The translations under genes were made by a program, and so were the position numbers. Below, piece after piece: positions 23,816 through 31,197 of a stretch of 64,000 bases of DNA. Numbering within the stretch: position 1 is the first letter of the stretch; every line of letters begins with the position of its first letter. The notes under the pieces were generated by a model that did no database searches, was not told where the DNA came from, and saw nothing but the letters and a program-made list of their open reading frames with translations. The stretch is from Paractinoplanes ovalisporus (lineage in GTDB: Bacteria; Actinomycetota; Actinomycetes; Mycobacteriales; Micromonosporaceae). The stretch is from the NCBI RefSeq assembly GCF_016834655.1, contig NZ_JAENHP010000005.1, positions 186,001 through 250,000 on the forward strand, written 5' to 3'.

Positions 23816-24148
23816 TCAGGCGGGGAAACGGTCGGACGGCGGCCCGTCGGGGTCTTTGGGGGCGAACCGCGCCCAGGCCACGAAGCGTTCGAACAGGTTG
23901 TCCGGAGCGAGCTGCCCGGCCGAGACGAGATCGCCGAAAGCGTCGTACATCTGCGTGGCCATGTAATAGATCAGGGTCGACCGGAAAACCGAGAACTCCT
24001 TGAGCAGGGTCTTGCGGGCTGTCGCGCACGGCCATTCCGCGCCGCAGATCGAGCAGTCCCAGCCGGGCCGGTTGCTCAGATGTTCCGGGGGCCGGGCCCG
24101 GCCGTGTCTGGTCGACGGCTCCGGCGGTGCATCTTGTTGATCGGTCAT
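23816..24148 (-). CDS. Small Cys-motif (CxxC...WPC) actinobacterial protein
   Basis: This 110-residue protein has a Pro/Arg-rich N-terminus and the motif RPGWDCSICGAEWPC, giving Cys32, Cys35 and Cys41. The C-terminal half is helical (LIYYMATQMYDAF, LFERFVAWARF). Relatives in actinomycetes are sometimes labelled flavin reductase, but no flavin fold is visible here and I do not support that name. The cysteines may bind a metal such as zinc. ATG at 24148 has GGGGGAACAACC in front. A GntR gene follows on the same strand, and unusually strong hairpins lie in the 5' region. Function unknown. Confidence 0.7.
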   Translation of the reverse strand: MTDQQDAPPEPSTRHGRARPPEHLSNRPGWDCSICGAEWPCATARKTLLKEFSVFRSTLIYYMATQMYDAFGDLVSAGQLAPDNLFERFVAWARFAPKDPDGPPSDRFPA

Positions 24149-24167
24149 GGTTGTTCCCCCTGTGACG

Positions 24168-24252
24168 CCCGCCTTGCTCAGGCGGGGTGCTGGGCAGACC
24201 GGCGGGAGGCCGTGTCGGCAGTCGGGCCTCCCGCCGGCCTGCGGAGCACCCC
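24168..24252 (-). promoter_or_regulatory. Nested hairpins upstream of the WPC gene
   Basis: A 13-bp perfect stem pairs 24199-24211 (CCGGCGGGAGGCC) with 24225-24237, with a 13-base loop. An outer 8-bp stem pairs 24184-24191 (GGGGTGCT) with 24245-24252 (AGCACCCC). A competing 7-bp stem pairs 24168-24174 (CCCGCCT) with 24180-24186 (AGGCGGG). Since 24184-24186 is shared, the outer stem and the small stem exclude each other. The element lies 20-104 bases upstream of the WPC start codon, where a leader RNA could fold. Confidence 0.5.
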
Positions 24253-24860
24253 GATCGACGCCGAGCCCGGCGGTCGAAGTGGACTGTTGGCAGGTTCGAG
24301 AGCCGGCTCGTGCCGCTGCACAAAACCGGCGTGTGCTGAACGAGCGAGGCGCGGCTCAGTCGCCGACGCGTCGCGCCAGGGGTCGCCTGAGCCTGGGGCG
24401 CGTCGGTGAGATGCGGACGTTCGGTGGCGGGGTCGGCCTGGTGAAGACGGCCCCGCCGGCGAGGATCCCGGAGGCTCGGCCGCCGCTTATGGACACAGGA
24501 AAGCGGCGGCCGCCCCCGATGAGCGTTGATCCGGTGCTCCGGCTGCTGCCCGGCGGCTTCTGGGGTCTCCGCGCCGGAGAGTGGGGACCGTCGGGCAGCA
24601 GCGTGACAGAGCAGTGGGATCGCTCTCTGTCTTGCCCGGTCTCAAATTTTCTTCGTAGTGGTACCTCCTTTCCTTTGCGGGGGCTGGTGTGTGCGGAGGA
24701 AGGTCCGAGGGGTGAGCCGCGCCGCGGGGAGGAAAGGGGAGCGGCGCGGCGGGGACGAGCGCGTCGATGCAGGGAGCGGGAAGACCGCAGCTGCACCGCC
24801 GCCAGAGCGACCGCCACTCGCGCCGGTGGCTGGGGCCGACGGGGACCAGTGGGGTTGACT

Positions 24861-24912
24861 GGCGACGTCTAGTCATGCGCCTACTATAGATGACGAGCGA
24901 CTAGCTGTCGCC
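24861..24912. promoter_or_regulatory. Inverted repeat around a -10-like box upstream of the AlpA-like gene
   Basis: The arms are GGCGACGTCTAGTC at 24861-24874 and GACTAGCTGTCGCC at 24899-24912; 12 of 14 positions pair. The 24 bases between contain CTACTATAGA, which looks like a -10 element. The layout fits an operator, or the binding site of the adjacent small HTH protein. Further along, AATTGAC is directly repeated at 24925-24931 and 24933-24939. Confidence 0.5.
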
Positions 24913-24946
24913 TATCAAGTTGATAATTGACTAATTGACCCACGCC

Positions 24947-24952
24947 TACGGT
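24947..24952 (+). promoter_or_regulatory. Candidate -10 box for leaderless AlpA-like gene
   Basis: TACGGT lies seven bases before the GTG at 24960, which has no ribosome site. The message is probably leaderless. TTGACT at 24927-24932 is a possible -35 but only 14 bases away. Confidence 0.4.
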
Positions 24953-24959
24953 CGATCAT

Positions 24960-25169
24960 GTGGCAGTGAAACCGATCAGGCTCATGGGCGCGCACGAGAT
25001 CCGTATGCGTCTGGGTGGGGTCAGCCGGCAGCGCGCGTACCAGATCACCAGCCGCGCCGACTTCCCCAAGCCCATCGCCGACCTCCGGCAGGGCAAGGTA
25101 TGGCTGACCGATGACGTCGAGGCGTGGATGAAAGTGCACCGGCGCGACCTGGACGACTCCGAGGACTGA
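24960..25169 (+). CDS. AlpA-like helix-turn-helix (excisionase-type) protein
   Basis: This 69-residue protein is a small winged-helix DNA-binding protein of the AlpA/MerR-like excisionase group: LMGAHEIRMRLGGVSRQRAY holds the recognition helix and ITSRADFPKPIADLRQGKVW the wing, with DDVEAWMKVHRRD closing. Such proteins usually serve as excisionases or as regulators in integrated elements. No integrase, replication or transfer gene is beside it, since XerC lies three kilobases away and looks like the housekeeping enzyme. It may be a remnant of an element or a solo regulator. It follows an AT-rich, inverted-repeat-bearing region. Confidence 0.75.
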   Translation: MAVKPIRLMGAHEIRMRLGGVSRQRAYQITSRADFPKPIADLRQGKVWLTDDVEAWMKVHRRDLDDSED

Positions 25170-25217
25170 CCAGGCCGGCGCAGCACCGGACGACGGGCGA
25201 CCGCGAGGCGCCCGCCG

Positions 25218-26384
25218 TCATGGTGCCCGCGAACCGGAACGGGACAGCGCCACGCCGTTCCCGCGACGTTCCACGAACCCGGCCAGCTCCAACAGGGACA
25301 GCCGCCGCAGGACGACCCGCAGCGCCACCCCGGCCCGCTCGGCCAGCTCCTCCGGCGTGACGGATCCCCGCCGGGGCACGGCTTCCAGGATCACCGCCGA
25401 TTCCTCGTCGAGCGCGTCCCGCCGGCGTTCCGGCCCCCGCGGCACCGCTCCCGGGTACTCGCCGATGCGCCCCACCGCCTCCAGCACGTCGGGCAGCCCG
25501 GTCACCAGGGTCGCGTCGGGCCGGGACCGCAGCAGCTCGTGGCATCCGACCGACATCGCCGACGTGATCGGCCCCGGCACCACCATCGCCGGCCGTCCCA
25601 GGGCCAGCACCCGGCCCATCGTCTGGATCGCCCCGCTGCGCGCCGCCGCCTCGACCAGCACCGCCCCGGCGGTGGCGGCCGCGATCACCCGGTTGCGGAT
25701 GAGGAACCGGTGTTTGAGCGGCTCCGACCCCGGCGGCCATTCGCTGATCAGCAGGCCCGTCTCGACGATCCGCTCGAACATGGCCGAGTTGGTCACCGGG
25801 TAGGGCCGGTCGACCCCGCAGGCGAGGACGGCCACCGTGCGCCCACCGGCCGCCAGCGCCGCCCGGTGAGCCGCCGCGTCGATCCCCAGCGCGCCGCCCG
25901 ACACCACCGTCCAGCCGTGCGAGGCCAGCCCGTGAGCGATCTCGGTGGTGGCGTGAATGCCATAGCCCGACGCCGCCCGCGCACCCACCACCGCCACCGA
26001 GCGGTCGAGCGTCTCGCCCAGCGGCAGCGCTCCCCGGACCCAGAAACACAGCGGCGGCCGCACGTCCAGATTGATCTTCAGTGGTCCCTCGAGCGCGAGC
26101 GTGGCCAGCGACGCCACCCGTTCCGGCCATTCGTCGTCCGACGGCACCACGATGCGCGCCCCCAGCCGTTCGGCCCGTCGCAGCGTCAGGTCGGCGCGCC
26201 GCCGCGGATCCAGGTCGGCCGTCTTGGCCAGCACGGCCGCGCGCAACGACTGGTCGGGCACGTCGCCGCGCAGAAGCCGGACGAGGGCCTGCTCGGCGCC
26301 GCACTCCTCGACGAGCGCCCAGATCGCCCGGTGGCCCGGCTCGGCCAGCCAGGTGAGGGCCACCCGCGCCGCCCGGTCATCCAC
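25218..26384 (-). CDS. dprA: DNA-processing protein DprA (Smf)
   Basis: This 388-residue protein protects incoming single-stranded DNA and loads RecA during transformation in competent bacteria. The Rossmann-like core is clear: VAVVGARAASGYGIHA, VVSGGALGIDAAAHRAAL, ACGVDRPYPVTN and FLIRNRVIAAATAGAVLVEAA, which includes the ssDNA-binding Arg. An N-terminal helical region (residues about 1-110) and a C-terminal winged helix (SVTPEELAERAGVALRVVLR) complete the protein. The GTG at 26384 overlaps the comM end by eight bases. It is the last gene of yraN-comM-dprA. Many non-competent actinomycetes keep dprA. Confidence 0.94.
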   Translation of the reverse strand: MDDRAARVALTWLAEPGHRAIWALVEECGAEQALVRLLRGDVPDQSLRAAVLAKTADLDPRRRADLTLRRAERLGARIVVPSDDEWPERVASLATLALEGPLKINLDVRPPLCFWVRGALPLGETLDRSVAVVGARAASGYGIHATTEIAHGLASHGWTVVSGGALGIDAAAHRAALAAGGRTVAVLACGVDRPYPVTNSAMFERIVETGLLISEWPPGSEPLKHRFLIRNRVIAAATAGAVLVEAAARSGAIQTMGRVLALGRPAMVVPGPITSAMSVGCHELLRSRPDATLVTGLPDVLEAVGRIGEYPGAVPRGPERRRDALDEESAVILEAVPRRGSVTPEELAERAGVALRVVLRRLSLLELAGFVERRGNGVALSRSGSRAP

Positions 26385-27903
26385 GGTTGTCTCCCATGCG
26401 CAGCTGGATCGCCTCGTTGACCTCGGCCCGGGCCGGTCGCTCGCGGCCGTCCAGGTCGGAGATGGTCCAGGCCAGGCGCAGCACCCGGTCGAAACCCCGC
26501 GCCGAGAGCAGTCCCTTGTCGAGCGAGGCCCGCAGGTCGGTGGTGTCGGCCAGGGGCAACCGCCACGGCGCACGCCGGAGCACCGGCCCCGGAACCTCGG
26601 CGTTGACCCGCCACCCACCGCCCGCGGACCACCGCTGGGCGGCCGCCCCCCGCGCTTTCGCCACCCGCTTCGCGATCTCGGCCGAGGAGGTCGCCGGTGC
26701 GGTGGCCGTGGTCAGCTGGGCGGCGCTCAGCGGCGCCAGGTTGAGCCGGATGTCGATCCGGTCGAGCAGCGGACCCGACAGCTTGGACAGATAGCGCCGC
26801 CGCACCACCGGGGAGCAGACGCAGTACTGGTCGCCGGCCGGATTGGCGCAGGGGCAGGGATTCGCGGCCAGCACGAGCTGCACCCGGGCCGGGAACTCGG
26901 TCGTGCCGCGCGCCCGGGCCAGCACCACCCGGCCCGTCTCCAGCGGTTGCCGCAGCGCCTGCAACGAGGCCGAGGGAATCTCGGCGGCCTCGTCGAGGAA
27001 CAGCACGCCCCGGTGGGCGAGCGAGAGCGCGCCCGGCCGGACCACGTTGCTGCCGCCTCCCACCAGGGCCGCGGCCGACGCCGTGTGATGCGGGGCCTGG
27101 AAGGGCGGGCGCCGGATCAGCCGGCCGTCGCGGGGCAGCACCCCGGCCACCGACTGGAGCGCCGTCACCTCGAGGGCCGCCTCATCGTCGAGTTCCGGCA
27201 GGATCGACGGCAGGCGTTCGGCCAGCATCGTCTTGCCCGCGCCGGGCGCCCCGATGAGCGCCATATGGTGTCCGCCTGCGGCGGCGACCTCCAGCCCGTA
27301 GCGGCCCATCTGCTGCCCCGCCACGTCGGCCAGGTCGGGACCGGAGGGCGGTGGGGTCTCGTCGAGCGGCGGCGGTTCGAGGAGCGGTTCACGGTCGCGG
27401 ACGAAGGCCACGAACCGGCGCAGGCTGTCGACCGCGCTCACCGTCACGCCCGGCACGACCGTGGCCTCGCGGGCGTTCTCGAGCGGCACGATCACCCGGG
27501 TCAGCCCGGCCCGGGCGGCCGCGGCCACCATCGGCAGCACCCCGCGGACCGAGCGCACCGCGCCGTCGAGCCCCAGTTCGCCCAGCACCACCACCCCGTC
27601 GAGCGCGTCCAGCGGCAGGTCACCCGCGCCGGCCAGCAACGCCGCGGCGATCGCGAGGTCGAACGCGCTGCCGTGCTTCGGCAGCGCCGCCGGCAGCAGG
27701 TTGACCGTGATCCGCCGGTTGGGCCAGGCCTCGCCGGAGTTGGTCACGGCCGCCCGCACCCGGTCGCGGGCCTCGTTCAGGGCGGCGTCGGGCAGGCCGG
27801 TCAGCACCACGGCCGGCAGGCCCTGGGACAGGTCGGCCTCGACCTCGACGACCTGCCCGTCCACGCCGCGCAGGCCGACGCACAAAACGCGTGCGTAACT
27901 CAT
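26377..27903 (-). CDS. comM: YifB/ComM-type AAA+ ATPase
   Basis: This 508-residue protein is a Mg-chelatase-like AAA+ ATPase. ComM of gamma-proteobacteria is a helicase that promotes branch migration during transformation. The N-terminal Lon-like domain begins YARVLCVGLRGVDGQVVEVE, then the Walker A motif is GAPGAGKTML and Walker B is GVLFLDEAAEI. A Cys cluster (NPCPCANPAGDQYCVCS) is a hallmark of the family and may bind zinc. The C-terminal Mg-chelatase domain ends MGDNRG. ATG at 27903 is chosen as the family's normal start. It is coupled to dprA. Confidence 0.94.
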   Translation of the reverse strand: MSYARVLCVGLRGVDGQVVEVEADLSQGLPAVVLTGLPDAALNEARDRVRAAVTNSGEAWPNRRITVNLLPAALPKHGSAFDLAIAAALLAGAGDLPLDALDGVVVLGELGLDGAVRSVRGVLPMVAAAARAGLTRVIVPLENAREATVVPGVTVSAVDSLRRFVAFVRDREPLLEPPPLDETPPPSGPDLADVAGQQMGRYGLEVAAAGGHHMALIGAPGAGKTMLAERLPSILPELDDEAALEVTALQSVAGVLPRDGRLIRRPPFQAPHHTASAAALVGGGSNVVRPGALSLAHRGVLFLDEAAEIPSASLQALRQPLETGRVVLARARGTTEFPARVQLVLAANPCPCANPAGDQYCVCSPVVRRRYLSKLSGPLLDRIDIRLNLAPLSAAQLTTATAPATSSAEIAKRVAKARGAAAQRWSAGGGWRVNAEVPGPVLRRAPWRLPLADTTDLRASLDKGLLSARGFDRVLRLAWTISDLDGRERPARAEVNEAIQLRMGDNRG

Positions 27904-27914
27904 CCGGACCCCGC

Positions 27915-28274
27915 TCAGAACGCCGAGCGGATGTGGGTGACCCGGTCGCGGCCGCCGGGCTGCCGAAGCACCTCGACCACGTCGAAGCGGATCTCCCGAT
28001 GGCGTACGCCGGACTCGTCGAGCCACCGCAGGGCGAGGTGTCGCAGCCGGCGCACCTTGGCCCCGGTGACCGCGGCGGCGGGCGGCCCGAACTGACCGCC
28101 GCGGCGCGTCTTCACCTCACAGAAGACGAGGTCGTGGCCGTCGCGCAGCACGAGGTCGATCTCGCCGTCGGCGCAGCGCCAGTTCCGGTCGAGGACCACG
28201 AGTCCTTGCTCCTGCAGGTGCCGGGCCGCGACGCTCTCGCCGTACGCCCCGAGCTCTCGCCTTTGCGTCGTCAT
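27915..28274 (-). CDS. yraN: YraN family (UPF0102) putative endonuclease
   Basis: This 119-residue protein has the YraN nuclease-like fold: RRELGAYGESVAARHLQEQG, then NWRCADGEIDLVLRDGHDLV, in which Glu and Asp form the active-site core, and FCEVKTRRGGQFG with Glu-x-Lys. The full PD-(D/E)xK set therefore seems intact. ATG at 28274 is chosen because conserved sequence begins right after it. It lies 11 bases before comM and completes the yraN-comM-dprA order that is widespread in bacteria. Its biological substrate is not established. Confidence 0.9.
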   Translation of the reverse strand: MTTQRRELGAYGESVAARHLQEQGLVVLDRNWRCADGEIDLVLRDGHDLVFCEVKTRRGGQFGPPAAAVTGAKVRRLRHLALRWLDESGVRHREIRFDVVEVLRQPGGRDRVTHIRSAF

Positions 28275-28328
28275 GGCGGACAAGGTGGCCGGTCCGGGGC
28301 GCCCGCGCATCCGGCCCGGTCCATGATC

Positions 28329-28354
28329 TGTGGACAGAGCGCAACTGTGGAAAA
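28329..28354 (-). promoter_or_regulatory. DnaA-box-like pair
   Basis: TGTGGACAG at 28329-28337 and TGTGGAAAA at 28346-28354 are the reverse complements of CTGTCCACA and TTTTCCACA. They lie between yraN and the divergent membrane protein gene and are 17 bases apart. Confidence 0.3.
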
Positions 28355-28416
28355 CCGCTGTGTCACCGTCCAGGTGTGTTATGGGCCCAGCGGTGGCATT
28401 CACGCCCGTAGTCACC

Positions 28417-28422
28417 TAAGTT
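28417..28422 (+). promoter_or_regulatory. Candidate -10 box for leaderless membrane protein gene
   Basis: TAAGTT lies eight bases before the GTG at 28431, which has no ribosome site. This supports that GTG as the true start. Confidence 0.4.
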
Positions 28423-28430
28423 GCGAACTC

Positions 28431-29108
28431 GTGGAAGGACGCCGCTACGCCGATGACCCCGAGCCGAGCTGGTACTCCGGGGCGGGTCAGTACAACCGAT
28501 CGACCGACCCCGAGGTGTCCGGCTCGATGCCGGCCGTGAACCCGTACGACTCCGGTATCCACGAGCGGCCCAGCGGTGCCTTCCGGCTTCCCGAGCAGCG
28601 GCCCTCGGCCCCCTCGTACGCGCTTCCCGACCAGGTGACGTCGACCGGCAGCCACGCCCGCCCGGCCGAGCCGGAGACGCGGGTGCCCGTACGCGGAACC
28701 GAGTACCCGACGATCCGGCCGACCGGCGACTCCGTGGCTCCGGTTCCCGAGCCGGCCCCGCCGATGGCCGGGCCCACCACTCTGGTCCCGCCGGTGAGTG
28801 AGCGGCGCAACAGCGTGTATCAGGGCCGTCGCCCGGTTACGTCGATTCTGGTGGCTGTCGTCACCGTCGTCCTGATGATCCCGGTTGTCCGGCTTCTTGT
28901 GGATGCGACGTTCACCGGTGACCCGACCGCCCGCGCGATCGTCCCCGCCGTCCTTCTCACGCTGGGCTTCACGCTCGCCGGCATCGGGCTGTTCACGGTG
29001 GCTCGCGGCGGGGCCCCGGTCACCCGCGAGACGTGGCTGCGACCCCCGGCGGCGTACCTCCCGGTGGGTCTGATCCTGCTCGTCGCGGCGGGTCTGGCCG
29101 TCGCCTAG
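28431..29108 (+). CDS. Membrane protein with long proline-rich cytoplasmic N-terminus
   Basis: This 225-residue protein has a hydrophilic, Pro/Ser/Glu-rich N-terminal half (residues 1-125) with short repeats such as PEPAPPMAG and TRVPVRGTEYPT. Three transmembrane helices follow: SILVAVVTVVLMIPVVRLLV, AIVPAVLLTLGFTLAGIGLF and YLPVGLILLVAAGLAVA. I do not recognise the family. A GTG at 28431 just after a -10-like box is the best start; the open frame extends further upstream but overlaps yraN's control region. It lies between yraN (divergent) and rpsB. Confidence 0.7.
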   Translation: MEGRRYADDPEPSWYSGAGQYNRSTDPEVSGSMPAVNPYDSGIHERPSGAFRLPEQRPSAPSYALPDQVTSTGSHARPAEPETRVPVRGTEYPTIRPTGDSVAPVPEPAPPMAGPTTLVPPVSERRNSVYQGRRPVTSILVAVVTVVLMIPVVRLLVDATFTGDPTARAIVPAVLLTLGFTLAGIGLFTVARGGAPVTRETWLRPPAAYLPVGLILLVAAGLAVA

Positions 29109-29343
29109 GCCGGGCGGAAGCCCGCGGAGAAGGCTCCGCCGAAGCTTGGCGTATGCTGGTTGACGGCGACCGCCCCGTGCGGTCGACCTCGCGTGCCCTC
29201 TGTCAGGTTCCCGCTGTGCCGGGGCCGGCAGCGACGGCCCTCCCTGGTCTCGATCATCTCGGGTCCGACTGTGGCCGGCGACCGGGCGCCAGGACGCTTA
29301 CCGCCGGTGAGCGTGACAACCAGGGACCCTAGGAGTAACCACC
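29109..29343 (+). promoter_or_regulatory. rpsB upstream region and leader
   Basis: This 235-base region precedes rpsB. A -10-like TATGCT at 29152-29157 would give a leader of about 180 bases. A small hairpin, GCGGAG at 29124-29129 with CTCCGC at 29134-29139, lies just before it. S2 is known to regulate rpsB through its leader in other bacteria; here that is only a possibility. CTAGGAGT supplies the ribosome site. Confidence 0.35.
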
Positions 29344-30231
29344 ATGGCCGTCGTGACCATGCGCCAGCTGCTGGAGAGCGGTGTCCACTTCGGGCACCAG
29401 ACCCGGCGCTGGAACCCGAAGATGAAGCGCTTCATCTTCACTGAGCGTAACGGCATCTACATCATCGACCTGCGCCAGACGCTCGACTACATCGAGAAGG
29501 CGTACAGCTTCGTCCGTGACACCGTCGCCGAGGGTGGCCACATCCTCTTCGTCGGCACGAAGAAGCAGGCGCAGGAGGCCATCGCCGAGCAGGCGACCCG
29601 CGTCGGCCAGCCCTACGTGAACCACCGCTGGCTGGGCGGCATGCTCACCAACTTCCAGACCGTTTACAAGCGGCTCCAGCGCATGAAGGAGCTCGAGGGC
29701 CTGGGTGACCTGACCGGCACCGCCGCCGGGTACACCAAGAAGGAGACCCTCCAGCTCTACCGCGAGAAGACCAAGCTCACCAAGACGCTGGGCGGTCTGC
29801 GCGACATGACCAAGACGCCGTCGGCGATCTGGGTCGTGGACACCAAGAAGGAGCACATCGCCGTCGACGAGGCCCGCAAGCTGGGCATCCCGGTCATCGC
29901 GGTGCTGGACACCAACTGTGACCCGGACGAGGTCGACTTCCCGATCCCGGGCAACGACGACGCGATCCGCTCCGCCGAGCTGCTGACCAAGGTCATCGCC
30001 GCCGCTGTCGCCGACGGTCTGATCGCCCGCTCCGGCCGTGGCCGTGGCGGCGCCGACGAGAAGCCCGAGCCGGGCACCGTCGCCGCCGGCGAGCCGCTTC
30101 CCGAGTGGGAGCGCGACCTCTACGAGGGCGCCGAGAAGAAGGCCGCCGACGCCCCGGCCGCCGAGGCCCCGGCTGCTGCTGACGCCCCGGCCGCCGAGCC
30201 GGTTCCGGCCGCTGCCGCTCCCGCCGAGTAA
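29344..30231 (+). CDS. rpsB: 30S ribosomal protein S2
   Basis: This 295-residue protein is uS2, which binds late to the 30S subunit and helps recruit S1-type functions. It begins VTMRQLLESGVHFGHQTRRW, the family signature, with IYIIDLRQTLDYIEKAY and VNHRWLGGMLTNFQTV after it. The C-terminal 60 residues form an Ala/Pro/Glu-rich tail (PAAEAPAAADAPAAEPVPAA) that is typical of high-GC actinomycetes and likely disordered. It is the first gene of the rpsB-tsf pair. Confidence 0.97.
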   Translation: MAVVTMRQLLESGVHFGHQTRRWNPKMKRFIFTERNGIYIIDLRQTLDYIEKAYSFVRDTVAEGGHILFVGTKKQAQEAIAEQATRVGQPYVNHRWLGGMLTNFQTVYKRLQRMKELEGLGDLTGTAAGYTKKETLQLYREKTKLTKTLGGLRDMTKTPSAIWVVDTKKEHIAVDEARKLGIPVIAVLDTNCDPDEVDFPIPGNDDAIRSAELLTKVIAAAVADGLIARSGRGRGGADEKPEPGTVAAGEPLPEWERDLYEGAEKKAADAPAAEAPAAADAPAAEPVPAAAAPAE

Positions 30232-30263
30232 GTCACCGACGAACCTGACATCGAGAGAGAGTC

Positions 30264-31094
30264 ATGGCTAACTACACCGCCGCGGACGTGAAGAAGCTCC
30301 GCGACCTGACCGGTGCCGGCATGATGGACTGCAAGAAGGCGCTCGAAGAGGCCAGTGGCGACTTCGACCAGGCCGTCGAGTTCCTGCGCATCAAGGGCGC
30401 CAAGGACGTCGGCAAGCGTGCCGGCCGCACCGCCGCCAACGGCATCGTCGCCCACTCGGGCAACGCGCTGCTCGAGCTGAACTGCGAGACCGACTTCGTC
30501 GCCAAGACCCCCGACTTCGTCGCGCTGGGTCAGCAGCTGGTCGAGCTCGGCGAGCAGAACAAGGTGGCCGACGCCACCGCTCTGCTGGCCGCCACGCTGG
30601 CCGACGGCAAGACGGTCGCCGACACGGTCCAGGAATACTCCGCGAAGATCGGCGAGAAGATCGTCGTGAACCGCTTCGTGATCCTCGACGGCACCGTCGC
30701 GGTCTACCTGCACCGCAAGGCGCAGGACCTGCCGCCGCAGGTCGGCGTGCTGGTGGAATACACCGGCAAGTCGGACGAGGCGGCCGACGCGGACGCCCGC
30801 GGCATCGGCATGCAGGCCGCCGCCATGCGCCCGCGCTACCTCACCCGCGACGAGGTTCCGGCCGACGTCGTCGAGTCGGAGCGCCGCATCGCCGAGGAGA
30901 CCGCCAAGGAGGAGGGCAAGCCCGAGAAGGCTCTGCCCAAGATCGTGGAGGGCCGGGTGAACTCCTTCTTCAAGGACTTCGTCCTGCTCGAGCAGGCGTC
31001 GGTCGTCGACAACAAGAAGACCGTCAAGCAGATCGCGGACGAGGCCGGGCTGACCATCACCCGCTTCGTCCGGTTCGAGGTCGGCCAGGAGTAA
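30264..31094 (+). CDS. tsf: Elongation factor Ts
   Basis: This 276-residue protein is the nucleotide exchange factor that recharges EF-Tu with GTP. The N-terminal UBA-like module contains DVKKLRDLTGAGMMDCKKAL, and ELNCETDFVAKTPDF is the signature that contacts EF-Tu. The two core subdomains follow with KIVVNRFVILDG and YLTRDEVPADVV. Length and motifs are normal. The ATG at 30264 has GAGAGAG upstream. A hairpin terminator follows its stop. Confidence 0.97.
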   Translation: MANYTAADVKKLRDLTGAGMMDCKKALEEASGDFDQAVEFLRIKGAKDVGKRAGRTAANGIVAHSGNALLELNCETDFVAKTPDFVALGQQLVELGEQNKVADATALLAATLADGKTVADTVQEYSAKIGEKIVVNRFVILDGTVAVYLHRKAQDLPPQVGVLVEYTGKSDEAADADARGIGMQAAAMRPRYLTRDEVPADVVESERRIAEETAKEEGKPEKALPKIVEGRVNSFFKDFVLLEQASVVDNKKTVKQIADEAGLTITRFVRFEVGQE

Positions 31095-31116
31095 GCGGGC
31101 CGCCATGTGAGGCAAG

Positions 31117-31155
31117 GGAGGCCGGGTACGCGATTCTGCGTCCGGCCTCCTTCTC
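31117..31155 (+). terminator. Intrinsic-type terminator after tsf
   Basis: A 9-bp perfect stem pairs 31117-31125 (GGAGGCCGG) with 31142-31150 (CCGGCCTCC). ACGC at 31128-31131 and GCGT at 31138-31141 extend it inward around a GATTCT loop. TTCTCCC follows, so the T run is weak, as is common in actinomycetes. Confidence 0.6.
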
Positions 31156-31197
31156 CCATAAGGTCTCTGCTGAGCATTCGAAGGGAAGGCGGGTCTC

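Larger units (their letters stand above)
24149..24959. other. 811-base gap with hairpins and no supported gene
   Basis: No frame here looks like a real protein: the open frames have Arg/Pro/Gly-rich shadow composition. The stretch contains nested hairpins at 24168-24252, a 7-bp hairpin at 24605-24631 (GACAGAG with CTCTGTC), a very strong minus-strand ribosome site (AAAGGAGGTA, 24671-24662) with no start codon after it, and a large inverted repeat at 24861-24912. The last 70 bases are AT-rich for this genome. The density of signals suggests a regulatory or mobile-element-derived region. Confidence 0.5.

Noticed and set aside
24147..24872. A 241-codon plus-strand frame in the gap before the AlpA-like gene
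   Set aside because: It spans the hairpins and has Arg/Pro/Gly-rich composition with no conserved motif or ribosome site.
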